Shown: positions 6,699 to 13,969, numbered from the stretch's first letter. The stretch is DNA of 18,420 bases from Flemingiibacterium sp045634345 (GCA_045634345.1 JAZRAB010000009.1:1-18420), one strand, 5' to 3'. Made by a program: numbers and translations. Notes: generated by a model from the letters alone, not told the origin.

Positions 6699-7307
6699 TT
6701 AACAGCAAGAGATGAGATCGCCGCCGCAACACTCGCAAAGGCAATCAGCACAGATAAGCCCCGAGCAAATGTCGCACGCCGATGTCCCACCGCCGTTTGC
6801 GGTACGGTATCCGCCGCCGTAGCTTGCGGTATTATGGCGTATACGCTCAAGCGCTGTGCGGTACTCGTTATTTGTCGGATCGAGGTAGCACGCAGTTTCA
6901 AGGTACTTTTGCGCATCATAATACCAGCCGCGCTGAATAAGCACACATCCCTTGAGAAAGTTCCATTCTGCATTGCGGCTGCCTGCACTGACCGCGTCGA
7001 GTATCAGCTCGGCATCCGAATAGCGTCTGTCATTGATAAGCTCGCGCACACGTGTATAATCGCTGTACGAGCCGGTGGAATACCCCTGTCCAGACTGGGT
7101 TGAATGAGCAGTACCCGCCGCACGCTCCTTTTGTATCTGATCGTATGCCTCGTTGACTTCTTTCATTTTTTCTTCAACAAGATCTGCGAGCGGATTATTC
7201 ACATAATTGTCGGGATGGTACTTGCGTGCAAGCTCACGGTATGCTTTTTTTATTTCCTCATCGGTTGCCTCACGGGCAACTCCGAGCACCTTATACGGAT
7301 CTTTCAT
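6699..7307 (-). CDS. J-domain protein with TPR-like middle and Cys-rich tail
   Basis: This 202-residue protein is probably a co-chaperone that stimulates the ATPase of DnaK (Hsp70). Residues 1-62 form a J domain (DPYKVLGVAREATDEEIKKAY and the essential HPD at 31-33). Residues ~85-158 look like one or two helical TPR-like repeats (YSDAELILDAV, WNFLKGCVLIQRGWYYDAQKYLETACYLDPTNNEY). A Gly-rich linker leads to a tail with nine Cys in residues 178-202 (CDICSGLICADCLCECC then ISCC), which may bind metal or be acylated. It lacks the G/F region and zinc-finger arrangement of DnaJ itself. GGAGA lies 9-10 nt before the ATG. It is 3 nt after the DUF5685 gene, a pairing I recall from other Clostridia. 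Confidence 0.9.
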   Translation of the reverse strand: MKDPYKVLGVAREATDEEIKKAYRELARKYHPDNYVNNPLADLVEEKMKEVNEAYDQIQKERAAGTAHSTQSGQGYSTGSYSDYTRVRELINDRRYSDAELILDAVSAGSRNAEWNFLKGCVLIQRGWYYDAQKYLETACYLDPTNNEYRTALERIRHNTASYGGGYRTANGGGTSACDICSGLICADCLCECCGGDLISCC

Positions 7308-7310
7308 AAA

Positions 7311-8210
7311 TTACGATTCTCCATCCTGGTCATTTATCATTTTTTCGGTATTATATTTTTCAAATACTTTATTTGTAAGCTCGGGAAGCCCGAGATAAAT
7401 TATATTTTTTATGATTTCGCCGTATTCGGGCACGGCTTCAAAATCTACAAGTCCAACTGCAGCTTCGACTCCGATAAGCTCCATCGTCAAAGCGCGCCTC
7501 AACTGCTCGGTATTCTCGCGTATTTCTTTCAGCGCATCGGCATACATCATGCAAAACGGATTGTATGCCCCCGATTTTATGTCATCCTCAAGATCGTCAA
7601 CGGCATCGATAATATAAATATAACGTCCTATGTGCCGTCCAATCTCACTTGCTACACGCTCGCCTGCACTACCCTTTTCAAAGCCGTATGAGCACACATA
7701 AGCCATCAACTCACCGAACGGCTGGGCGGCGGCATCGAGTGAAGCGCACATCTCTGCTTCAAGTTTTGACAGCTCTGCAAGCTTTGTGCTTATAAACTCC
7801 TCTGCCGCTCGATCGAAGTGAGCACGTCGGCGCATGATGGACGCTATGGGCAAGAGAATACGTGATGCGAGGCGCTTCATGCCTCTGCTGTCGTAAATAT
7901 CGTCTCGCAGATTATGATAGGTCAGTACCGCCGACAGCTTGGCACAATAATCAAGCTGCGAGGCATCAACCAAAACCGCGCGTTTTCTTGTTGGGTGAGC
8001 AAGGCAGCAATGGCGTTCAATCTTACCTGTTTCCCCGGCGAGTGACATACGCACCAATGCAAGGAATACGAAATCATAGTTAAGTGAAAGTCTTGATATA
8101 TGGGTTGCATTATGTCCGAGTGCTTCACAAAGTCCGCAGTAAACGGCACGGTAAAGCTCATATTCCTTCACCTTAAGTTCAGCGGAAGCCGGTCTTACAT
8201 ATCCGAACAC
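7311..8210 (-). CDS. DUF5685 family protein
   Basis: The N-terminus FGYVRPASAELKVKEYELY followed by YCGLCEALG is what I recognise as DUF5685, a mainly helical family of unknown function in Clostridia. Counting from the start chosen here the protein is 299 residues. Cysteines sit at 25, 28, 68 and 69, which could bind a metal. Two acidic motifs stand out, DDIYD (103-107) and DAVDDLEDD (202-210). Their spacing and helical setting resemble the two Asp-rich motifs of isoprenoid-synthase-fold proteins; that likeness is my inference. The frame is open to a TTG at 8225, but I prefer the GTG at 8208-8210: it gives the family-typical MFGYVRP start and GGGGGTGA lies 5 nt upstream. It leads the operon with the J protein. 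Confidence 0.85.
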   Translation of the reverse strand: MFGYVRPASAELKVKEYELYRAVYCGLCEALGHNATHISRLSLNYDFVFLALVRMSLAGETGKIERHCCLAHPTRKRAVLVDASQLDYCAKLSAVLTYHNLRDDIYDSRGMKRLASRILLPIASIMRRRAHFDRAAEEFISTKLAELSKLEAEMCASLDAAAQPFGELMAYVCSYGFEKGSAGERVASEIGRHIGRYIYIIDAVDDLEDDIKSGAYNPFCMMYADALKEIRENTEQLRRALTMELIGVEAAVGLVDFEAVPEYGEIIKNIIYLGLPELTNKVFEKYNTEKMINDQDGES

Positions 8211-8295
8211 AAGCGTCACCCCCAAATCTCTTACATATAATTTTACTCCGAAGTCATTTATTTTGGCTTACGACAGATTGAACTTTTTGTAAATC

Positions 8296-8325
8296 TTTAT
8301 AAATTATTTGAAAAAACCCTCTCAA
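8296..8325 (-). promoter_or_regulatory. Possible promoter of the DUF5685-J protein operon
   Basis: On the minus strand TTGAGA (8320-8325) and TATAAA (8296-8301) are 18 bp apart, giving a start near 8289 and a leader of about 80 nt. The -35 box lies inside the weak hairpin described next. This is the best pair I can find before the gene but is not a strong match. Confidence 0.4.
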
Positions 8326-8333
8326 ATTGAGAG
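8311..8333 (-). terminator. Weak terminator-like hairpin
   Basis: On the minus strand CTCTC-AATTT-GAGAG is followed by GG and TTTTTT (8311-8316). The stem is short and AT-flanked. It could back up the terminator at 8548-8589 or act in a leader. The 8226-8547 stretch otherwise holds a dispersed repeat copy and no gene I can support. Confidence 0.4.
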
Positions 8334-8422
8334 TATAGGCGCGTCTTTTTCATGTTTTCGGACAATAGCATGCAGATCATCCACACTGTTCTTACGATTA
8401 TGCTCATTTTTTTGATATAGAA

Positions 8423-8520
8423 TAAATTATTGTTTATCAGTGAGTTTGATGCTTCGAGTTCCGGCACTTCCACCTGGCGCATGCGCCAAAGGAAGCACCA
8501 ACGCTCGGAGCGGCAACCCT
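8423..8520 (-). repeat. Dispersed GC-rich hairpin repeat, copy R1
   Basis: Read on the minus strand this contains GGCGCATGCGCC (a 12-bp palindrome, 8476-8487), then AACTCGAAGCATCAA, a short variable part, and GATAAACAATAATTTA. The same ordered blocks occur at 14172-14240 (R3), and in weaker form at 11541-11610 (R2) and 18376-18420 (R4). It lies between the transporter's terminator and the DUF5685 promoter. Confidence 0.7.
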
Positions 8521-8547
8521 CTCAACAAGCTCACTCACATTCGCACC

Positions 8548-8589
8548 AAAAAACCACGGAGCTGTCCGCATTATGAGAAGGACAGCTCC
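8548..8589 (-). terminator. Intrinsic terminator after the CNNM transporter gene
   Basis: On the minus strand GGAGCTGTCC and GGACAGCTCC form a perfect 10-bp stem (8558-8567 with 8580-8589, 12-nt loop), followed by GTGG and TTTTTT (8548-8553). It begins 5 nt beyond the stop codon at 8595. Confidence 0.92.
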
Positions 8590-8594
8590 TATAT

Positions 8595-9878
8595 TTATTC
8601 ATTATTTGAATCCGCGTCCGATTCCTCGGGCACTATTCTCGTAATTTTTATCTCTTCGACAAGTTTGTCATCGACATGCGTAACTTCGATATGCAGGTCC
8701 TCAAAATCGAACTCGACACCCACCTTAGGAAATTCGCCGAGCTGCATTGTCACCCATCCGCTAACGGTTTGCGGAAGCTCGTCTTCGTCCTCGAGCGTAA
8801 TCTCGAAATGCTCCAGCATCTCAACCGTGCGCATATCGCCGGCAAAGGTAACTGTACCGTCGGAATTCTCCGTAATAACCTGCTCCTCTACCTCATCGTG
8901 CTCGTCCCATATATCTCCGACAAGCTCCTCTAGGACATCCTCGAGAGTAACGATACCCATGGTACCGCCATAGTCGTCAAGGACAACCGCCATATGCGTC
9001 ATTTCCTGCTGAAACTGCGTGAGCAGCTTCGATATTTTTACGTGGCAAGTAATGAAAAACGGTTTTTTGAGTATTTTTGTGATATCTTTTCCGCCGTTTC
9101 GGATAAGATAATAGAAATCCTTTTCATGAAGTATTCCGATTATGTTGTCAACCGTATCCTCATAAACCGGCAGACGTGAAAAGCCGGTACTGAAAAATAT
9201 CTCAGCAATCTCGTCGTTGGGAGTTTCCTTGTCTATCGCCACAACGTCAACACGCGGCGTAAGTATCTCCTCGGCATCGGCATCGACAAATTCAATAGCT
9301 GAGCGTATAAGCTCGCCCTCCTGTTCATCAATAACGCCGTCCTCCTGAACTTCATCAACAATAGTGATAAGCTCTTCCTCGGTCATAGTCTTTTCGCCGC
9401 CCAGATTGAATATTTTTGCAAGCATTTTTTTCCAAGCGCGGAAGAAAAAGTTGATAGGAGTAAAGAGAATAACAAGAAAACGCATTATCGGAGCAACCGT
9501 CAATACAAATCCATCGGGAGTTTCTTTGGCAATACTCTTTGGCGAAACCTCACCGAAGATAAGAACAAACACAGTCGTAGCAGCGGTAGATATCGCCGCA
9601 CCGTTGGATGGAAACCACGCAACAAACATTACTGTGGCTATTGCCGTAAGAGCTATATTAACAATATTATTTCCGATAAGTATGGTGGAAATCAGTGAAT
9701 CGTAATCCTCCGACAATTTAAGGACCAAAGCCGCGCGTTTATTGCCGTCGGAGGCGAGGTTTTTCATTCGCACGCGGTTGAATGTATTAAAAGCGGTTTC
9801 TGTAGCCGAAAACAATGCTGACATCATGACAAGAATAACTATTGCTATTATCATGCGTAAACTGTCGCCGTCAATCAT
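8595..9878 (-). CDS. CNNM/CorC-type (hemolysin-family) Mg2+ transporter
   Basis: The 427-residue protein has the three-part CNNM/CorC architecture. A DUF21 membrane domain (about 1-185) carries MMSALFSATETAFNTFNRVR, GNNIVNIALTAIAT and FGEVSPKSIAKE, the motifs around the ion site. A pair of CBS domains follows (about 205-335; ILTPRVDVVAI, SRLPVYEDTVDNIIGILHEKD, MAVVLDDYGGTMGIVTLEDVLEELVGDI) that bind adenine nucleotides. A C-terminal CorC_HlyC domain (about 345-418, TVSGWVTMQLGEFPKVG) completes it. Known members export or exchange Mg2+; substrate here is inferred from family. CAGGAG lies 7 nt before the ATG. It is a single-gene unit with its own promoter, a ~160-nt leader and a strong terminator. 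Confidence 0.94.
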   Translation of the reverse strand: MIDGDSLRMIIAIVILVMMSALFSATETAFNTFNRVRMKNLASDGNKRAALVLKLSEDYDSLISTILIGNNIVNIALTAIATVMFVAWFPSNGAAISTAATTVFVLIFGEVSPKSIAKETPDGFVLTVAPIMRFLVILFTPINFFFRAWKKMLAKIFNLGGEKTMTEEELITIVDEVQEDGVIDEQEGELIRSAIEFVDADAEEILTPRVDVVAIDKETPNDEIAEIFFSTGFSRLPVYEDTVDNIIGILHEKDFYYLIRNGGKDITKILKKPFFITCHVKISKLLTQFQQEMTHMAVVLDDYGGTMGIVTLEDVLEELVGDIWDEHDEVEEQVITENSDGTVTFAGDMRTVEMLEHFEITLEDEDELPQTVSGWVTMQLGEFPKVGVEFDFEDLHIEVTHVDDKLVEEIKITRIVPEESDADSNNE

Positions 9879-9933
9879 AATAATCTCCTGAAATAAATTT
9901 ATTGTTTGTATAATTTAAGACACTATGAAAGAA

Positions 9934-10011
9934 TCATGGCGGCGAAATACGGGATGCCAAAATCGTGTACTGAACCGCGCATCGTCGGGCGGGACCAAGA
10001 TTATCGCTCAT
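9934..10011 (-). CDS. Candidate 25-codon upstream ORF in the transporter leader
   Basis: Between the promoter (10048-10076) and the transporter ATG (9878) the minus strand has a frame from ATG 10009-10011 to TGA 9934-9936, beginning MSDNLGPARRC and ending RISPP. An AAGGAGTGA sequence (10022-10030) stands 10 nt ahead, a good ribosome binding site with nothing else to serve. The peptide is basic and Pro-containing, and proline-rich leader peptides control some bacterial Mg2+ transporter genes. That parallel is inference, and the gene may be only a spurious ORF in a structured leader. Confidence 0.4.
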   Translation of the reverse strand: MSDNLGPARRCAVQYTILASRISPP

Positions 10012-10047
10012 GGATGTTATATCACTCCTTATATTTGTAATACTAAT

Positions 10048-10076
10048 ATTATACATGAATACTTCCGCTTTTGCAA
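10048..10076 (-). promoter_or_regulatory. Promoter of the CNNM transporter gene
   Basis: On the minus strand TTGCAA (10071-10076) and TATAAT (10048-10053) are 17 bp apart. Transcription should start near 10041, giving a leader of about 160 nt. From 10077 to 10302 I see only AT-rich spacer up to the divergent pfkA promoter. Confidence 0.75.
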
Positions 10077-10302
10077 TGCTTTTTTCAAAAATTACCGATA
10101 TTTTCACAATTATATCTAAAATTTACGCATTTTTGCCCCAATCGCGCCCCATTTCATGCCTATATTATATGTTGCGGAATATTTTCGGAGAAGCCGCATG
10201 AGACGGCACCAAAAAATATGTGCATAAAAGCTCGTTTTAAGGTGAAAAATCTTTGCTACATTGGTGAAATCTTAACAAAAGCATAAAAATTCGACTAACC
10301 TC

Positions 10303-10331
10303 TTGATTTTTATATGAAAATATATTACAAT
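10303..10331 (+). promoter_or_regulatory. Promoter of the phosphofructokinase gene
   Basis: TTGATT (10303-10308) and TACAAT (10326-10331) are 17 bp apart. A TATAAT at 10331-10336 overlaps but is 22 bp from the same -35 box. The arrangement resembles the aldolase promoter at 14292 (TTGATT, 17 bp, TATAAT). Confidence 0.75.
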
Positions 10332-10403
10332 ATAATGGGTAAAATTTTAACGCTCCATATTTTAATATTAAAGGAAATTTTATAGCAAAGGAAGATAGAT
10401 ATT

Positions 10404-11471
10404 ATGGCAAAATTCAGAAAAATCGGTGTTCTCACCTCCGGCGGCGACGCTCCCGGCATGAATGCGGCTGTACGCGCTGTCGTGCGTTCGGCACTTGCTC
10501 GCGGCGTTGAGGTCGTAGGAATCTGCAAAGGCTACACCGGACTCATCAGCGGTGAGCTTCGTAAGCTCACATCCCTTGATGTTGCAAATATAACGGGACT
10601 CGGAGGAACGATCCTTTATTCCGACCGCTGCGATGAATTCGCAACCGAACCGGGCATGGCAAAAGCCATAAAAACCTGTAAGGATAATCAGATCGACGGT
10701 ATCATTGCCTGCGGCGGCGACGGCACCTTCCGCGGCGCTACAGACCTTTCCATGCGCGGTATTCCGACCATCGGAATCCCCTGCACTATTGATAACGACA
10801 TCACCTCCACCGACTATTCCATCGGCTTTGATACCGCAATGAACACCGTTCTCCATGCGGCTGACTGTCTGCGCGACACCTGCGAATCGCATGCACGCGG
10901 CGAGGTTATCGAGGTAATGGGACGCGATGCAGGCTACATCGCACTTGAATGCGGTATCTCCTGCGGCGCTAATGCAGTTGCTATTAAAGAGCTTCCCTTC
11001 GATGAGGACGCTTGCATAAAGAAACTTATTGATCTTCGTGCAAAAGGACAGAGAAGCTTCCTTGTTATGCACTCCGAAGGCATGCCTGCCGGCTTTGGTG
11101 AGAATCTCACAAAGCGTATGAACGAAGAAGCTAACATTGATTCCCGTTTCATCCGCCTTGCGCACATGGTACGCGGCGGCGCTCCTACTCTGCGTGACAG
11201 ACTCACTGCGACACGCATGGGCGATTTTGCGGTCGATCTCGTACTCGATGGCAAATCCGATCTCGTTGTTTGCGAGCGCGACGGCAAGTTGATTGCAACC
11301 GACATCGCATGGGCGCTTGTTGTTGACCGTATGTACAAGAACAAGTTGAAGGACGGCGACCTTGAAAGATTCACCGAGGATCAGATTCAGGCAATGACAG
11401 CACGCTGTGTTGAAAAGAGAGCTGTACTTGAAGATCTCATGGACATCGCCATGACAATCGGCAAAAACTAA
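10404..11471 (+). CDS. pfkA: ATP-dependent 6-phosphofructokinase
   Basis: The enzyme phosphorylates fructose 6-phosphate to fructose 1,6-bisphosphate, the committed step of glycolysis. The 355-residue protein has the N-terminal IGVLTSGGDAPGMNAAVR, the ATP-binding GGDGT at 104-108, the catalytic TIDND at 128-132, substrate-binding VMGRDAGYIA at 171-180, and MVRGGAPTLRDRL. Gly at the second G of GGDG points to ATP rather than pyrophosphate as donor. The residue before TIDND is Cys (PCTIDND) where classical ATP enzymes have Gly and pyrophosphate enzymes Lys, a small oddity. It is about 35 residues longer than E. coli PfkA, partly at the C-terminus. AAGGAAG precedes the ATG by 9 nt. It has its own promoter and terminator. 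Confidence 0.96.
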   Translation: MAKFRKIGVLTSGGDAPGMNAAVRAVVRSALARGVEVVGICKGYTGLISGELRKLTSLDVANITGLGGTILYSDRCDEFATEPGMAKAIKTCKDNQIDGIIACGGDGTFRGATDLSMRGIPTIGIPCTIDNDITSTDYSIGFDTAMNTVLHAADCLRDTCESHARGEVIEVMGRDAGYIALECGISCGANAVAIKELPFDEDACIKKLIDLRAKGQRSFLVMHSEGMPAGFGENLTKRMNEEANIDSRFIRLAHMVRGGAPTLRDRLTATRMGDFAVDLVLDGKSDLVVCERDGKLIATDIAWALVVDRMYKNKLKDGDLERFTEDQIQAMTARCVEKRAVLEDLMDIAMTIGKN

Positions 11472-11477
11472 TTTAAT

Positions 11478-11530
11478 ATACAAAGCAACCGTCAGATGCA
11501 ATACTGTATCTGACGGTTGCTTTGTATTTG
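11478..11530. terminator. Long 20-bp stem terminator after pfkA
   Basis: A perfect 20-bp inverted repeat (11478-11497 with 11508-11527, 10-nt loop) contains AGCAACCGTCAGAT and its complement. It begins 6 nt after the pfkA stop. The T tract on the plus strand is interrupted (CTTTGTATTTG), but the stem is very stable. It could also end the minus-strand unit coming from 11644. Its AGCAACCG/CGGTTGCT core is the same as in the terminator at 6063. Confidence 0.85.
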
Positions 11531-11540
11531 TATGCAAGTT

Positions 11541-11640
11541 ATTGTTTGGTGGGGAGATTATAGCTTCGATTTTTACAGCTTCCAAGCGGCGCTCCGCGTC
11601 GCCTACCGCTGGAGAGGCAAACCGTTCCACTCGAACATAG
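11541..11640 (-). repeat. Dispersed GC-rich hairpin repeat, copy R2
   Basis: On the minus strand it reads GGTAGGCGACGCGGAGCGCC, GCTTGGAAG, then ATCGAAGC, a CTCCCC block and AAACAATAA, matching R3 and R4 in order. The stem has one mismatch compared with R4. It fills the gap between the pfkA terminator and the metallo-hydrolase stop codon. Confidence 0.65.
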
Positions 11641-11643
11641 TTC

Positions 11644-12402
11644 TTAAATTTCAACCACTTCGCACGGCTTAAGCAACTTAAGCGGTGCGCCAAATTTCCT
11701 GGCGGAATACCCTATCCATTCATCAGGACAGCCGTTATCCTCATACAGATCATGATGCCCCGGTATAAACATTCGTGCTCCAACATGTGCAGAGAGCTCC
11801 GCCGCTTCGTTAGAATCAAGATTGCCGACAATCCCGCGTGAGCCGCGGAACCAATCACGTCCGTTTACGGGAAGAATCATTACGTCGGGCGAGATTTCGC
11901 AAAGAGCGTCCCAAAGCCCATCGTACATACTCATATCTCCGCCGAAAAATATCTTCTTCCCCTCTGCTTCTATAAGATACGACAATTCGCAAAAACCGCC
12001 GTCATGCTTACGATGCAGCTCGGTGTGTGCAGCCGGCAAGGCAGTAACCGTAACATCGGCGAGGCGGAATGACTCACCAAGCCTTGCCGCTTCGGGTGCT
12101 GACATCGGTACAGCGTCACCGCCAATCGACTCTATAGCTTCACTTATTGGCTCGGGAACAAGTGTGAAGGACCGTCTCCTGAGACGGTAAAACGGCATAA
12201 GCGTCATAGAGTCAAGGTGATCTTTGTGATCGTGTGATATGATAATAATATCCGGCATCAGCTCACAAAGCGTTGTCGGAGGATCGTATTTGCGCGTATG
12301 TCCGTCACGGTCACAGGAATTTGACAAATACGGATCCGTCACAATACGCATGCCGTCAGCTTCGATTAAGTAACACATCTGCCCAAGGTAGGTTATTTTC
12401 AT
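11644..12402 (-). CDS. MBL-fold metallo-hydrolase, UlaG-like
   Basis: The 252-residue protein has the metallo-beta-lactamase fold: MKITYLGQMCYLIEADG, a TDPYL loop, the metal motif SHDHKDHLD with His57, His59, Asp61 and His62, a further His126 in PAAHTELHRKHDGG, Asp156 in GGDMSMYDGL, and His216/His217 in PGHHDLYEDN. The overall layout is that of the UlaG (L-ascorbate-6-phosphate lactonase)-like group, whose members are mostly of unknown substrate; no ascorbate pathway genes are nearby. ACAAGGAG lies 9 nt upstream of the ATG. It is 65 nt downstream of the serine dehydratase gene and probably co-transcribed with it, although a hairpin lies between them. Confidence 0.88.
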   Translation of the reverse strand: MKITYLGQMCYLIEADGMRIVTDPYLSNSCDRDGHTRKYDPPTTLCELMPDIIIISHDHKDHLDSMTLMPFYRLRRRSFTLVPEPISEAIESIGGDAVPMSAPEAARLGESFRLADVTVTALPAAHTELHRKHDGGFCELSYLIEAEGKKIFFGGDMSMYDGLWDALCEISPDVMILPVNGRDWFRGSRGIVGNLDSNEAAELSAHVGARMFIPGHHDLYEDNGCPDEWIGYSARKFGAPLKLLKPCEVVEI

Positions 12403-12428
12403 TGATTTTACTCCTTGTGTTAAATATC

Positions 12429-12452
12429 AGGGAAGGTGCGATGTCCTTCCCT
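12429..12452 (-). other. Hairpin between serine dehydratase and metallo-hydrolase genes
   Basis: AGGGAAGG (12429-12436) and CCTTCCCT (12445-12452) form a perfect 8-bp stem with an 8-nt loop. On the minus strand it is followed by GATATTTAAC, not a U tract, so it is more likely an RNA-stabilising or processing stem than an efficient terminator. Confidence 0.5.
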
Positions 12453-12467
12453 GCAACGGTATGGTGT

Positions 12468-13919
12468 CTATCTTCCCATTTTAAGTCTGGCAAGACCGCC
12501 TTCGGCAGTCTCCTTATACTGCTTTGAAATGTCAAGTCCGGTCTGCTTCATTACAGCTATAACCTTATCAAGCGAAATCTTGCGCGAATCCGAAAGGAAG
12601 CTTGCGAGGCTGACAGCGTTTATGGCTCTCATCGCCGCTACAGCATTGCGCTCAATACACGGAATCTGCACAAGTCCGCAAATAGGATCACACGTGAGTC
12701 CAAGATGATGCTCAATAGCAATCTCTGCCGCGTACTCAATCTTATCAAGCCCGAGACTGAACAGCTCGCCGAGTGCCGCCGCTGCCATTGCGCAGGCACT
12801 GCCCACCTCCGCTTGGCATCCACATTCGCTTCCTGAAATTGAGGCGTTCGTTTTTATGAGGTTTCCGATGATTCCGCCCGCCGCAAGAGCATGGACGATT
12901 TCGATGTCCGAGTATCCGCGTTTTTGCTGCTGATAGTAGAGCACCGCAGGTACAACTCCTGCCGCGCCGCAGGTTGGCGCTGTCACGATTCGCTCGGCAC
13001 AAGCATTTTGTTCGCTGACCGCAAACGCATATGCGCAGACCATACGGTTTTCCCGTGTTTCCGCAGATTCATCAATATGCTGCTTCCCATAAAGCTGTTT
13101 TGCGCGCTTCTGCACTTCAAGTCCGCCCGGAAGTATCCCCTCATCATTAAGTCCGTCGGAAATACTGCGCTTCATCTCGTTCCACACGTCCGATAAATAC
13201 TCGGTGATTCCTTTTCCTTCAACGCGCTCAACGTACTGCCAAAGGCGGATATTTTCACGATTGCAGTATTCCGCGATCTTCTCAAACGAGCGCTCGGGAT
13301 ATACATCCTCCCCTTCACCGTACTCCACTCCGTCGATTACGATTTTACCGCCGCCAACACTTGCCACGCTGCTGTATGCTATCTGCTCCGATGCACTATA
13401 TGCATATACATCCATCGTATTTGGGTGTGGGAGAACCCCACCGCTATAATCAAAAACTATTTCGCACGGAAACGGCGCAAATGTCTTCTTTATAACACGG
13501 TCGGTACCGTGACCGACACCGGTTTTTGCAAGCGAACCGTAAAGAATGACCTTGAAGCTGTTCGCATTTGGATTGCTTTTCTTAAACATCTCACACGCAC
13601 GTTCAGGGCCAATCGTATGCGAGCTTGACGGACCGCACCCGACACGATAAATAGCTTTCAGGGATTTCATTCCCGATGTCACTCCTCCGACAGTCGTATC
13701 TCGCTGTGTCTGCGCAGGCGAGGCAAAAAAATGATCAACGGGAACACCGAAAATTTTCGAGAGCTTGTATATATTCTCCGTCGACGGAAACGCAAGTCCC
13801 GTCTCCCATTTTGACACAGCGCGGTTGCTTACACCAAGCATCTTTCCGAGTTCTTGCTGCGTAATGCCGCTGTTTTTTCTCATTGCTAAAAAAATCTTTG
13901 CAAAATTATTCTCACGCAT
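12468..13919 (-). CDS. L-serine dehydratase (Fe-S) fused to an N-terminal XRE domain
   Basis: The 483-residue protein should deaminate L-serine to pyruvate and ammonia. Residues ~5-66 are an XRE/Cro helix-turn-helix (ITQQELGKMLGVSNRAVSKWE). After a linker, ~85-230 is the SdaA beta domain with GCGPSSSHTIGP (95-105). Residues ~240-480 are the alpha domain: APTCGAAGVVPAV, GCQAEVGSACAMAAAALGE, EHHLGLTCDPICGLVQIPC and TAEGGLA. Cys368, Cys410 and Cys421 match the three cluster ligands of known enzymes. Ordinary SdaA (about 454 residues) has no such HTH. AAAGGAG stands 7-8 nt before the ATG. A palindrome overlaps the promoter -10, so autoregulation is likely. The fusion is within one uninterrupted frame. 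Confidence 0.93.
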   Translation of the reverse strand: MRENNFAKIFLAMRKNSGITQQELGKMLGVSNRAVSKWETGLAFPSTENIYKLSKIFGVPVDHFFASPAQTQRDTTVGGVTSGMKSLKAIYRVGCGPSSSHTIGPERACEMFKKSNPNANSFKVILYGSLAKTGVGHGTDRVIKKTFAPFPCEIVFDYSGGVLPHPNTMDVYAYSASEQIAYSSVASVGGGKIVIDGVEYGEGEDVYPERSFEKIAEYCNRENIRLWQYVERVEGKGITEYLSDVWNEMKRSISDGLNDEGILPGGLEVQKRAKQLYGKQHIDESAETRENRMVCAYAFAVSEQNACAERIVTAPTCGAAGVVPAVLYYQQQKRGYSDIEIVHALAAGGIIGNLIKTNASISGSECGCQAEVGSACAMAAAALGELFSLGLDKIEYAAEIAIEHHLGLTCDPICGLVQIPCIERNAVAAMRAINAVSLASFLSDSRKISLDKVIAVMKQTGLDISKQYKETAEGGLARLKMGR

Positions 13920-13943
13920 TACACTTTCTCCTTTGAATCAATT

Positions 13944-13969
13944 ATACTATTGTAATTTTACTATAGTAT
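13944..13969. promoter_or_regulatory. Candidate operator for the XRE-serine dehydratase
   Basis: ATACTATTGTAA (13944-13955) and TTACTATAGTAT (13958-13969) form an inverted repeat with 11 of 12 positions complementary and a 2-bp centre. It covers the -10 box (13955-13960) and the first transcribed bases of the gene encoding the XRE fusion. Position and symmetry suit an XRE dimer, and binding would block transcription. Confidence 0.6.

Noticed and set aside
8297..8482. 61-codon minus-strand frame between the transporter terminator and DUF5685
   Set aside because: It runs through repeat R1 and a terminator-like hairpin, has no ribosome binding site and no recognisable sequence.
9879..10053. M-box, yybP-ykoY or other metal riboswitch before the CNNM gene
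   Set aside because: I could not find the conserved internal loops of these classes, and no terminator/antiterminator pair is evident.
10380..11693. 437-codon open frame on the minus strand opposite pfkA
   Set aside because: The plus strand encodes an unmistakable phosphofructokinase with promoter and terminator; the antisense frame has no motif and crosses the terminator and a repeat.
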